Source: Clostridia bacterium (lineage in GTDB: Bacteria > Bacillota > Clostridia > Lachnospirales > Lachnospiraceae). Taken from it: a DNA stretch of 21,004 nt. Below, one piece after another: positions 14,502-21,004 of this stretch; the first letter of the stretch is position 1, and each line of letters starts with the position of its first letter. The notes beneath the pieces are model-generated. The model searched no databases, was not told where the DNA came from, and saw only the letters and a list, made by a program, of their open reading frames with translations. Both the position numbers and the translations under genes were made by a program. The DNA is taken from contig BNZC01000023.1 in the NCBI GenBank assembly GCA_026000755.1, positions 1-21,004 on the forward strand, read 5' to 3'.

Positions 14502-15769
14502 AAGTACTGATTATCGGAAGCGGCGGCAGAGAACATGCCATTGCAAAAGCCGTGGCAAAAAATCCGAATATAGAAAAGATATACTGTGCCCCCGGAAACG
14601 GTGGGATTGCAAGTATTGCAGAATGTGTGCCAATCGGGGCAATGGAATTTGAAAAATTGGTGGATTTTGCGAAAGAAAAAGCCATTGATTTAAGCATTGT
14701 GGGTATGGATGATCCCTTAGTTGGCGGCATTGTAGATCAATTTGAAAAAGAAGGACTGCGTGTTTTTGGACCAAATAAAGCCGCTGCGATTTTGGAGGGT
14801 TCTAAGTCCTTTTCCAAGGAATTGATGAAAAAATACCGAATCCCTACGGCGGCGTATGAAACCTTTTTGGATCCTCAAAAAGCCTTAGAATATTTGAAGA
14901 ACGCAGACTATCCCATTGTACTAAAGGCGGACGGATTGGCTCTGGGTAAGGGCGTTTTGATTTGTCAAAATGAGGAAGAGGCAAAGGCAGGGGTATCCGC
15001 CATTATGGTGGAAAAGCAGTTCGGCGATGCAGGAAATACACTGGTGATAGAGGAATTTATGACCGGCAGGGAAGTGTCTGTGCTTGCTTTCGTAGACGGA
15101 AAGACGGTTATTCCCATGACTTCTGCCCAAGATCATAAGAGAGCCTGTGATAACGATAAAGGACTTAATACAGGCGGCATGGGAACCTTCTCACCCAGTC
15201 CATTTTACACCAAAGAAGTCCATGATTTTTGCCAAGCAAGTATCTATCAGCCTACCGTTACTGCAATGGCGGCGGAGGGACGGAAATTTTGCGGCATTTT
15301 GTTCTTCGGACTTATGCTGACAGAATCAGGACCTAAGGTCTTAGAATATAATGTCCGTTTCGGCGATCCCGAGGCGCAGGTTGTACTGCTGCGGATGAAA
15401 ACAGACTTAATTACAGTCCTTTCAGCCTGTATTGACGGAACATTAGATGAAATCGACTTGGAATTTGAGGACAATGCCGCTGTGTGTGTGGTCTTAGCCT
15501 CAAAAGGCTATCCTTTGCATTATGAAAAGGGCTTTGCGATAAAAGGCTTGGAGCATTTTGACGATACGGAGGACTACGCCTGTTTTCATGCGGGAACACT
15601 TAAGGATAACGCCGGAACCATTCGAACGAATGGAGGGAGGGTGCTTGGCGTTACCGCAAAAGGACGGAATTTGAAAGAGGCGAGAGATAAGGCTTATGAA
15701 GCCACCAAGTGGGTGGAGTTTGAGAATAAATACATGAGGACGGATATTGGAAAAGCGGTAGAGGGGTAA
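14498..15769 (+). CDS. purD: Phosphoribosylamine-glycine ligase (GAR synthetase)
   Basis: ATP-grasp enzyme joining glycine to phosphoribosylamine, step two of purine synthesis. 423 aa, standard length. IIGSGGREHAIA at the N-terminus, GPNKAAAILEGSKSFSKELM, the ATP-grasp strand YPIVLKADGLALGKGVLI, QDHKRACDNDKGLNTGGMG, and the metal-binding EYNVRFGDPEAQ are all present. Coupled to purN by a 4-bp ATGA overlap. In many Firmicutes purH stands between purN and purD; here it does not, so purH must lie elsewhere or be missing. The last codons form the left arm of a bidirectional terminator shared with degV. Confidence 0.97.
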   Translation: MKVLIIGSGGREHAIAKAVAKNPNIEKIYCAPGNGGIASIAECVPIGAMEFEKLVDFAKEKAIDLSIVGMDDPLVGGIVDQFEKEGLRVFGPNKAAAILEGSKSFSKELMKKYRIPTAAYETFLDPQKALEYLKNADYPIVLKADGLALGKGVLICQNEEEAKAGVSAIMVEKQFGDAGNTLVIEEFMTGREVSVLAFVDGKTVIPMTSAQDHKRACDNDKGLNTGGMGTFSPSPFYTKEVHDFCQASIYQPTVTAMAAEGRKFCGILFFGLMLTESGPKVLEYNVRFGDPEAQVVLLRMKTDLITVLSACIDGTLDEIDLEFEDNAAVCVVLASKGYPLHYEKGFAIKGLEHFDDTEDYACFHAGTLKDNAGTIRTNGGRVLGVTAKGRNLKEARDKAYEATKWVEFENKYMRTDIGKAVEG

Positions 15770-15785
15770 GCCTCCTACCGCTTTT
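15751..15785. terminator. Bidirectional terminator between convergent purD and degV
   Basis: AAAAGCGGTAG (15751-15761) pairs perfectly with CTACCGCTTTT (15775-15785); the inner AGG/CCT adds three pairs beside one bulged C. The A4 and T4 ends give a U-tract on either strand. The left arm lies in the purD coding end, and the right arm is the decayed extra copy of the degV 3' end. Confidence 0.7.
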
Positions 15786-15901
15786 CACTTAAGTAGATTA
15801 ATGCGATGCTTTCAGAATCTGTATGTTAAAAAAGTGACCGATTAAGCCTGCTACCGCTTTTCCCCAAGATAAATTAAGGCAATGGTTCCCGGTCCTGAAT
15901 G
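15767..15901 (-). repeat. 76-bp-period duplication of the degV 3' end
   Basis: On the minus strand the end of degV (15843-15901) reads HSGPGTIALIYLGEKR-stop. A second copy 76 bp downstream of it (15767-15825) reads HTDSESIALIYLSEKR-stop when aligned without gaps: 10 of 16 residues match. Five codon differences in the conserved part are synonymous (ATT/ATC, GCC/GCA, ATT/ATC, TAT/TAC, CTT/TTA). AGGCTTA after the stop is also shared. The copy has no start and is interrupted upstream by TAA. Confidence 0.85.
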
Positions 15902-16723
15902 TGCACCTACGGTAGGGCTGACTTCACCGATGATAAAATCCGTAAATCCAAGATGTTCCTTGATAGAATCTGCAACATACTGAGCATCTTCCGGGGCATC
16001 TGCGTGACTGATCCATATGATTTCATTTTGGTTGCGGAAAGAACCAAGCTGTTGTTCCATTGCGTAAACTAAGCCCTTTAGAGCCTTCTTTCTCCCACGC
16101 ACCTTATCGACAGGCTCTAATTGCCCTTCTTCATTTACATGAAGCAGGGGCTTGATGCTAACTAAGGTGCCTAAGGTGGCAGCGGTCTTTGAAATCCGAC
16201 CTCCTCTGGCAAGGTGGTGCAGATCATCTACAGTAAAATTATGAACCACGTGCAAACGATTGGCAAGCAGCCAGTCCGCATTTTCCTGAAGACTCATGCC
16301 GTTCTGCCGATTTTTTAGGGCAGAGTGGACAAGAAGTCCTTCTCCTAAAGAAGCGGCAAGGGAGTCAATGACGATAACGGTATGATTGCTGTCTTCTTCT
16401 GTTAATTCTTCGGCGGCAATCCGCAAGCTGTTATAAGTGCCGCTTAGTCCTGATGAAAATGAAATGTGCAGAATATCCGCATCCTCTTTTGCGATAAGAG
16501 CGGAGAAAAATTCTTTTGCAATGGTGGGATTGACTTGAGAGGTGGTGGGCAACGCACCTGATCTCATCTTGTCATAAAATTCCTTGCAAGAGAGGTCCTT
16601 TCCATTTCCATAGGTTTCTCCATCTAAAATATAAGAAAGGGAGATGGTAGCGATTTCATGTTCCGTCAAGTAGGAAGCCGGAAGATCGGCGGTATTGTCT
16701 GTGGTAATGATATACTTTTTCAT
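15851..16723 (-). CDS. DegV-family fatty-acid-binding protein
   Basis: A 290-aa protein of the DegV family, which binds fatty acids and in Firmicutes serves as FakB, delivering exogenous fatty acids to the kinase FakA; here no fakA is adjacent, so that role is inferred from family. N-terminus: YIITTDNTADLPASYL; middle: GALPTTSQVNP, with the fatty-acid-contacting Thr-Ser-Gln-Val; then ILHISFSSGLSGTYNS; VHNFTVDDLHHLARGGRISK is the family signature near residue 170; and GAHSGPGTIAL lies near the end. ATG 16723 is chosen because AAGGAG precedes it; the upstream ATG at 16783 would lie at the -35 and has no ribosome site. Promoter: TTGTGT-17-TATACT. It converges on purD and diverges from the dikinase gene. 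Confidence 0.9.
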   Translation of the reverse strand: MKKYIITTDNTADLPASYLTEHEIATISLSYILDGETYGNGKDLSCKEFYDKMRSGALPTTSQVNPTIAKEFFSALIAKEDADILHISFSSGLSGTYNSLRIAAEELTEEDSNHTVIVIDSLAASLGEGLLVHSALKNRQNGMSLQENADWLLANRLHVVHNFTVDDLHHLARGGRISKTAATLGTLVSIKPLLHVNEEGQLEPVDKVRGRKKALKGLVYAMEQQLGSFRNQNEIIWISHADAPEDAQYVADSIKEHLGFTDFIIGEVSPTVGAHSGPGTIALIYLGEKR

Positions 16724-16754
16724 AAGATGCTCCTTCGGGATAAATGATGAATTT

Positions 16755-16783
16755 AGTATAACACAGCTATTAGCAAAACACAA
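16755..16783 (-). promoter_or_regulatory. degV promoter
   Basis: On the minus strand: -35 TTGTGT (16778-16783), 17-bp spacer, -10 TATACT (16755-16760). The start point would be near 16748, giving a leader of about 25 nt with AAGGAG before ATG 16723. Good match to sigma-A. Confidence 0.75.
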
Positions 16784-16798
16784 GACCTTAGTTCTTGT
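16780..16798. promoter_or_regulatory. Palindrome between the divergent promoters
   Basis: ACAAGA-N7-TCTTGT: arms 16780-16785 and 16793-16798. The left arm overlaps the degV -35 and the right arm overlaps the -35 of the dikinase gene (16795-16800). The placement suits an operator for a dimeric regulator controlling both genes, which is inference. Confidence 0.45.
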
Positions 16799-16823
16799 AA
16801 TACGGCCTCATTTGTGTTATAGT
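16795..16823 (+). promoter_or_regulatory. Promoter of the dikinase-mtaB operon
   Basis: -35 TTGTAA (16795-16800), 17-bp spacer, -10 TATAGT (16818-16823). The transcript would begin near 16830, with an ~83-nt leader. A second -10, TATAAT at 16886-16891, has only a weak -35 (TTCAGT). TGTGTTAT occurs three times near -10 boxes: minus strand 16758-16765, plus strand 16813-16820, minus strand 16890-16897. Confidence 0.7.
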
Positions 16824-16912
16824 TATTCTTATAGGAAGTAAGATTTAAGTGTGTTTCGGGTTTCAGTGAGCATCCCTTTATACTTTATAATAACACAAGA
16901 AAGGATCTCCTT

Positions 16913-19339
16913 ATGTACAGTTTTGATGAATTAAAGACCATTGCAAATAGAGCAAAACTGATTGGAATGAAAGCAGAGAACTTAATTCGTTTACGGGAAG
17001 GTTCCTTTCCTGTGCCGGATGGATTTGTCCTTACAGCAGGGGAGCTTGTGTCTTTTTCCGAAGAGGAATTGGCAGCTTACGCCGATCCCTCTGTTTCCTA
17101 TGCGGTAAGAAGCAGCGGAATCGGTGAGGATTTAGCAGGTGTCTCTTTTGGAGGGCAATTCGACAGTTTTTTGAATGTGAAAGGTTTGGCGAATCTTCGT
17201 GAAGCTATAAGAAAGTGTGCAAGTTTCCTCCAAGATGAACATGTGATAGTCTATGCCAAGAGTAAAAACATAGATCTTGCCACTTTGAAAATGGCGGTGA
17301 TTGTCCAAGAAATGATTCCCGGTGAAAAAGCCGGTATTGCATCTTCTATCGACAGCACAAGCGGACGGGATACGGAGATCCTAATCGAAGCCGTAGCAGG
17401 TTTTGGGGATGCCTTGATGCAAGGTTCGGCAAAACTCCACGCCTATTCCTATGACTGGTATCATGAGAGATTCATAAGAAAGACAGGGGATCTTCTGTCC
17501 GAAGATGAGGTGCGAAGAATCTCCGAAATGGTATTAGACATACAAATATACTATGGATTTCCGGTGGATGTGGAATGGGCGATTACAGGGGAGAAGATTC
17601 ATATCTTGCAAAGCAGCCCTATCACCACCATCACTTATCATTCCATACCGGGTGAGTGGTCTACGGCTATTTTTCGGGATGGAGGCGTTTCCACAGGCGC
17701 CTGTAAGGCATTGATGGGATCCTTGTACGGGCGGGTCTTTCAGGCTGCTTTCTTAGATTCCTTAAAGACCAATGGACTCTTAGGTAAGAACTATGAACCC
17801 TCGATTTATGAGATCTTTTTCGCCCGCCCTTATTGGTTTTTGTCCTTACAAAAGGAGTGCTTTGCCAAGTTACCGGGATTTGTAGAGGGGGAACTTGACC
17901 GGGATATGGGTGTTGCAGGAAGTTATGAGGGAGATGACGTTGTCACGAAAACTACTTTAAAAACCATGGGAAATGCAGTGCGTTCCCTGACAGCCATCAA
18001 GAAACATATTAAGTTCATGGAGAAAAATACCACTACATATAAAGATGATTTCTTGCAGCGTTTTGAACAAATCGATCAGCTTAATTTGACAAATAAAACA
18101 GCGGAGGAATTGCATAAAATCTGGTTGGATTTTGTAAAGCAGGATTACTATGCCTCGGAGTATACCTATTTTAGCTATATTTTTTATAACACGGTGTTAT
18201 CTGCCCTGTTTAGGGATAAGATAAAAAAATATTTACCTACAGAGGAAATCACAAATCTCATGAGCGGGCTTTCCAATGTGTCTCATATGCGTCCCATCTA
18301 TGATATGTGGGAGATGAGCAGAGGCGGTGGGGATGAATTTCAGAACGTGATTAGCACCTATGAGCATGATACTAAGCAAAAATCAGATCCTTTCCACAAA
18401 AAAGGAGGAGACGGATTTTACCACATTCTTGAAACCTATAAAACCTATTTCGAGAAACAAGCGGAAGCCGGTGCTTCCGACTGGGGAGAAGATTTTTCGA
18501 GATTTATCAAAGCATATAAGTATCATTCTCAACATGAACTGGATATTTCCTATCCGAATTGGGAGGAAAAGCCGGATGTTCCCCAGAAGATCATTGCTCA
18601 TTATGTAACCTTAGAGGATGGGCATAATCCCCATGATTTGATTGAAAAACAAAGACAAAAATACTTAGATACTCGCAGGAAACTTCCTGAGAAGCTACAT
18701 AAAGATGTGGGACAATTACGTAATTTTCTATGGTGGCGGGAGGAATTTCGGGATATTTCCTCAAGAGCCTATTACTTAATCCGAAGGCTCACCCTTGCAT
18801 TAGGGCGGGCATGGGAAAAGATTGATCTGTTAGATGCGGCGGATGATATTTTTTATTTGACTGTGTCTGACATTGAAGAGAAACAGGACTTAAAGAAAAT
18901 AGCCGAAAAAAACAAGAAATACTACCGGTCTTTCCGTCGTTTTCAGAGTCCGGGCGAAATCGGAAACCGACATTCGTTGCGAACGATGCCAAGCCCTGGA
19001 AGTGAAATCTTAAAAGGCATAACCTGTGGTGGGGAAACTATTACAGCCACAGCTCGGGTGATTTCGGATATTCATGACGTGGATCGCCTAAGACCGGGGG
19101 ATATTCTGGTTACCAAAAGCACCGATCCTGCATGGACGGCAGTCTTTAGCAAAATCAGCGGTGTCATTACAGAAACAGGGGGTATGTTATCCCATGCGGC
19201 GGTGATATCCAGAGAATATGGCATTGCCTGTATCATGGTGGTGAACCATGCGACAGAGGCCATCAAAGACGGGCAGCGTGTGACGATGAATTGTAAGACA
19301 GGGGAGATTCAAAAGAGTGAAAACAGCGGCACTGCATAA
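16913..19339 (+). CDS. PEP-synthase/rifampin-phosphotransferase-like dikinase, acceptor unknown
   Basis: An 808-aa phosphotransferase of the PEP-synthase superfamily. Residues ~10-245 form the ATP-grasp nucleotide domain: YAVRSSGIGEDLAGVSFGGQ and FPVDVEWAI...ILQSSPIT are typical. Residues ~250-690 form a large region with no motif I recognise, rich in charged and aromatic residues. The C-terminus is the swivelling histidine domain, with ILVTKSTDPAWTAVF and TETGGMLSHAAVISREYGI, phospho-histidine at His761. The PEP/pyruvate barrel of true PpsA or PPDK is absent. This order (ATP domain, acceptor domain, His domain) is that of Rph, which phosphorylates rifampin, but the acceptor region is not shown to be alike, so no resistance is claimed. 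SD AAGGA before ATG 16913. Its end overlaps mtaB by 23 nt. Confidence 0.85.
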   Translation: MYSFDELKTIANRAKLIGMKAENLIRLREGSFPVPDGFVLTAGELVSFSEEELAAYADPSVSYAVRSSGIGEDLAGVSFGGQFDSFLNVKGLANLREAIRKCASFLQDEHVIVYAKSKNIDLATLKMAVIVQEMIPGEKAGIASSIDSTSGRDTEILIEAVAGFGDALMQGSAKLHAYSYDWYHERFIRKTGDLLSEDEVRRISEMVLDIQIYYGFPVDVEWAITGEKIHILQSSPITTITYHSIPGEWSTAIFRDGGVSTGACKALMGSLYGRVFQAAFLDSLKTNGLLGKNYEPSIYEIFFARPYWFLSLQKECFAKLPGFVEGELDRDMGVAGSYEGDDVVTKTTLKTMGNAVRSLTAIKKHIKFMEKNTTTYKDDFLQRFEQIDQLNLTNKTAEELHKIWLDFVKQDYYASEYTYFSYIFYNTVLSALFRDKIKKYLPTEEITNLMSGLSNVSHMRPIYDMWEMSRGGGDEFQNVISTYEHDTKQKSDPFHKKGGDGFYHILETYKTYFEKQAEAGASDWGEDFSRFIKAYKYHSQHELDISYPNWEEKPDVPQKIIAHYVTLEDGHNPHDLIEKQRQKYLDTRRKLPEKLHKDVGQLRNFLWWREEFRDISSRAYYLIRRLTLALGRAWEKIDLLDAADDIFYLTVSDIEEKQDLKKIAEKNKKYYRSFRRFQSPGEIGNRHSLRTMPSPGSEILKGITCGGETITATARVISDIHDVDRLRPGDILVTKSTDPAWTAVFSKISGVITETGGMLSHAAVISREYGIACIMVVNHATEAIKDGQRVTMNCKTGEIQKSENSGTA

Positions 19340-20867
19340 CTTGGGCTGTAAGGTAAACGCATATGAAACAGAGGCCATGCAGCAGGCACTTGAGGCGGCA
19401 GGTTATGAAATAGTATCTTTTCGGGAAGCGGCGGATGTCTATGTCATAAATACCTGTTCAGTGACCAACATGGCTGACCGTAAATCCGGGCAGATGTTGC
19501 GGCGGGCAAGGGCAAATAACAAAGACAGCATAGTGATTGCCGTAGGTTGTTATGTCCAGACCGACCATGAGCGAATCAAGGCGGATACCGGGGCGGATAT
19601 CCTGATTGGAAATGACAAAAAGGGCGAGTTGGTGTCTTTGTTAAATGACTATTTGGCGAAGAGGGCAGGGCGGAGTAACCCCACGATGAATGATATAGAA
19701 ACAAATGATACAGGATCGAGTATTACAGAAATAGTTGGTGGTACGAGGAGGGGAATGACCGCTGCTGCCTTAGAAAGTCGGATGGAAATGGCGGACTGTG
19801 CAGAATACGAGAATCTTACCATAGAAAAAAGCGGACTTCACACCAGGGCTTTTGTGAAAATTCAAGACGGCTGTAATCAATTTTGCAGCTACTGTATTAT
19901 TCCCTATGCCAGAGGCAGGGTGCGAAGCCGCCATCCGAACGATATTCTGGCAGAAATCCGCAATCTGTCAGACAGCGGCTGTAAAGAAGTGGTGCTTACG
20001 GGAATCCATTTAAGTTCCTATGGGCAGAATATTTCCCCGTCATCCGAAGAACCGGAAATAGAACAGCCCGTCAAGGCAGGTGTGCCGTTCCTTTCCTATG
20101 GGCAGAATATTTCCTCGCCATCCGAGGAACCGGACGTAGAACAACCCCTCAAGGCAGTTTTTTCCCAACAAGGCGAAGAGTCCCCCCCCCATCCATTGTT
20201 GTTACTGATTCAGCAAATTCATGAGATTAAAGGCATTTCCCGGATTCGTTTGGGGTCTTTAGAACCGAGTGTCATAACAGAAACCTTTGCAGAGGGCATA
20301 GCCGCCTTGCCAAAGCTATGCCCCCATTTTCATTTATCCTTGCAAAGCGGCTGTGATGCCACCTTAGCACGGATGAACCGCAAATACACCACCGCAGAAT
20401 ATGCCAAGGCCTGCGAATTACTCCGTCGCTTTTATGAGCATCCTGCCCTTACCACAGATGTGATTGTAGGATTTCCGGGAGAGAGTGAGCAGGAGTTTGA
20501 AACCACCCGTCGTTTTGCACAAGCAATGGGCTTTTTTGAAGTTCATGTATTCAAATTTTCCCCCCGCAAGGGAACGAAAGCAGAAACCCTGCCGGACCAA
20601 AGCTCGGAGCCTATCAAAAAAGAACGAAGCAGGAAGCTAATGGCGGATACAAAGCTTGCAAAGGCCGAATTTCTTTCTTGGTATCAAGGGAAAGAGGTGG
20701 AGGTTCTTACGGAAGAGTTTGTTTCAGTGGGAGAGCAGACCTACCTTTCCGGTCACAGTACAGCCTATGCTTTGGTCTACCTTTCACCGAAAGAACATAA
20801 GGTAAATGAACTGACGGTAAAATGCATAAAGCATATATGGTCGGAGGGGATTTTACTGGGGGAATAA
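19317..20867 (+). CDS. mtaB: tRNA t6A37 methylthiotransferase MtaB with two inserts
   Basis: Radical-SAM enzyme that adds a methylthio group to t6A at position 37 of ANN-decoding tRNAs. UPF0004 domain: cluster cysteines Cys11, Cys47 and Cys78. Radical-SAM motif CNQFCSYC at Cys186, Cys190, Cys193, then IIPYARGRVRSR. The C-terminal ~60 residues look like a TRAM domain. Family members are near 430-450 aa; this one has 516. Extra sequence sits at ~117-165, between the N-terminal and radical-SAM domains, and at ~234-290, a 26-residue tandem duplication plus a Pro/Glu-rich tail with a C9 tract (20182-20190). GTG start 19317 is the best: GGGGAG is 10 nt upstream and it gives the conserved start. It overlaps the dikinase gene, implying coupled expression. 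Confidence 0.94.
   Translation: MKTAALHNLGCKVNAYETEAMQQALEAAGYEIVSFREAADVYVINTCSVTNMADRKSGQMLRRARANNKDSIVIAVGCYVQTDHERIKADTGADILIGNDKKGELVSLLNDYLAKRAGRSNPTMNDIETNDTGSSITEIVGGTRRGMTAAALESRMEMADCAEYENLTIEKSGLHTRAFVKIQDGCNQFCSYCIIPYARGRVRSRHPNDILAEIRNLSDSGCKEVVLTGIHLSSYGQNISPSSEEPEIEQPVKAGVPFLSYGQNISSPSEEPDVEQPLKAVFSQQGEESPPHPLLLLIQQIHEIKGISRIRLGSLEPSVITETFAEGIAALPKLCPHFHLSLQSGCDATLARMNRKYTTAEYAKACELLRRFYEHPALTTDVIVGFPGESEQEFETTRRFAQAMGFFEVHVFKFSPRKGTKAETLPDQSSEPIKKERSRKLMADTKLAKAEFLSWYQGKEVEVLTEEFVSVGEQTYLSGHSTAYALVYLSPKEHKVNELTVKCIKHIWSEGILLGE
20016..20171 (+). repeat. 78-bp in-frame tandem duplication inside mtaB
   Basis: Unit 1 (20016-20093) encodes SYGQNISPSSEEPEIEQPVK plus AGVPFL; unit 2 (20094-20171) encodes SYGQNISSPSEEPDVEQPLK plus AVFSQQ. 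The first 21 bases are identical. Further differences are partly synonymous (GAA/GAG, CAG/CAA). The period of 26 codons keeps the frame. The first SYGQN belongs to the conserved HLSSYG stretch of the enzyme, so the second copy is the inserted one. Confidence 0.92.
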
Positions 20868-20869
20868 GG

Positions 20870-20889
20870 GGGAATTAGCGTAAATTCCC
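20870..20889 (+). terminator. Short hairpin after mtaB
   Basis: GGGAATT (20870-20876), 6-nt loop, AATTCCC (20883-20889), starting 2 nt after the mtaB stop. There is no T-run, so terminator function is uncertain. Confidence 0.35.
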
Positions 20890-20891
20890 AA

Positions 20892-20927
20892 AGTAAGTTC
20901 TACTAGTTTTATGATGTGGAACTTACT
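20892..20927 (+). repeat. 12-bp inverted repeat downstream of mtaB
   Basis: AGTAAGTTCTAC (20892-20903) pairs with GTGGAACTTACT (20916-20927) with a single U-G wobble and a 12-nt loop. AAAAA rather than T follows. It may end transcription with the previous hairpin, or terminate a minus-strand transcript from beyond the window (TTTTT on that strand precedes rather than follows it). The rest to 21004 shows no gene. Confidence 0.5.
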
Positions 20928-21004
20928 CTGAAAAACCGTGAAATAACAGGCTGAATTTAGTCTGGGAAATGATTCGATTAGGTTACAAAACCAAGAAAAA
21001 CGTA

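Noticed and set aside
16913..19339. Rifampin resistance gene
   Set aside because: Domain order is Rph-like, but the acceptor region shows no feature I can tie to rifamycin binding, so the specific claim is not supported.
1..21004. Mobile element or prophage
   Set aside because: No transposase, integrase, phage structural gene or long terminal repeats are seen; gene content is housekeeping.

Overview
This window looks like a chromosomal segment of a low-to-mid GC Firmicute, most likely a Clostridia/Lachnospiraceae-type anaerobe. The signs are: Na+-pumping oxaloacetate decarboxylase genes, strong GGAGG-type ribosome binding sites, an ispH/S1-domain gene pair (fused in many Clostridia), and a DUF6142-like small membrane protein next to an M29 aminopeptidase. 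I see no phage, IS element, tRNA, rRNA or CRISPR. Almost all genes are on the + strand; only degV is on the minus strand.

Layout: (1) 1-2115, the 3' part of an oadB-type Na+ pump subunit, then a carboxyltransferase (oadA-type) gene whose frame is broken by a G10 tract. (2) 2111-4548, a MurR/RpiR regulator preceded by two decayed copies of its own ribosome binding site and first ~22 codons, translationally coupled to an HI0933-type flavoprotein. (3) 4616-8059, cmk - ispH - S1-domain protein - cheR, tightly packed. (4) 8213-11906, pyrE - VanZ-like - small DUF membrane protein - M29 aminopeptidase. (5) 11907-12205, a structured intergenic region with a terminator. (6) 12206-15769, purE - purM - purN - purD, purine genes with overlapping ends. 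(7) degV on the minus strand, convergent with purD and divergent from the next gene. (8) 16913-20867, a PEP-synthase/rifampin-phosphotransferase-like dikinase overlapping mtaB (tRNA ms2t6A methylthiotransferase). (9) 20868-21004, two hairpins and no gene.

Most genes are housekeeping: nucleotide synthesis (cmk, pyrE, purEMND), isoprenoids, translation and tRNA modification, and chemotaxis methylation.

The unexpected signal is a family of diverged tandem duplications. Six have unit lengths of 67-82 bp and a seventh has 39 bp. They sit either at gene ends (5' end of rpiR, three copies; 3' ends of vanZ-like, purE and degV) or in frame inside genes (HI0933 flavoprotein, mtaB, M29 aminopeptidase). 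In several, the copies differ mainly at synonymous codon positions even where one copy lies outside the gene. A second unusual signal is an excess of G or C homopolymers of 7-10 nt inside reading frames, one of which breaks the carboxyltransferase gene. These two patterns, rather than any single gene, are the best candidates for something undescribed.
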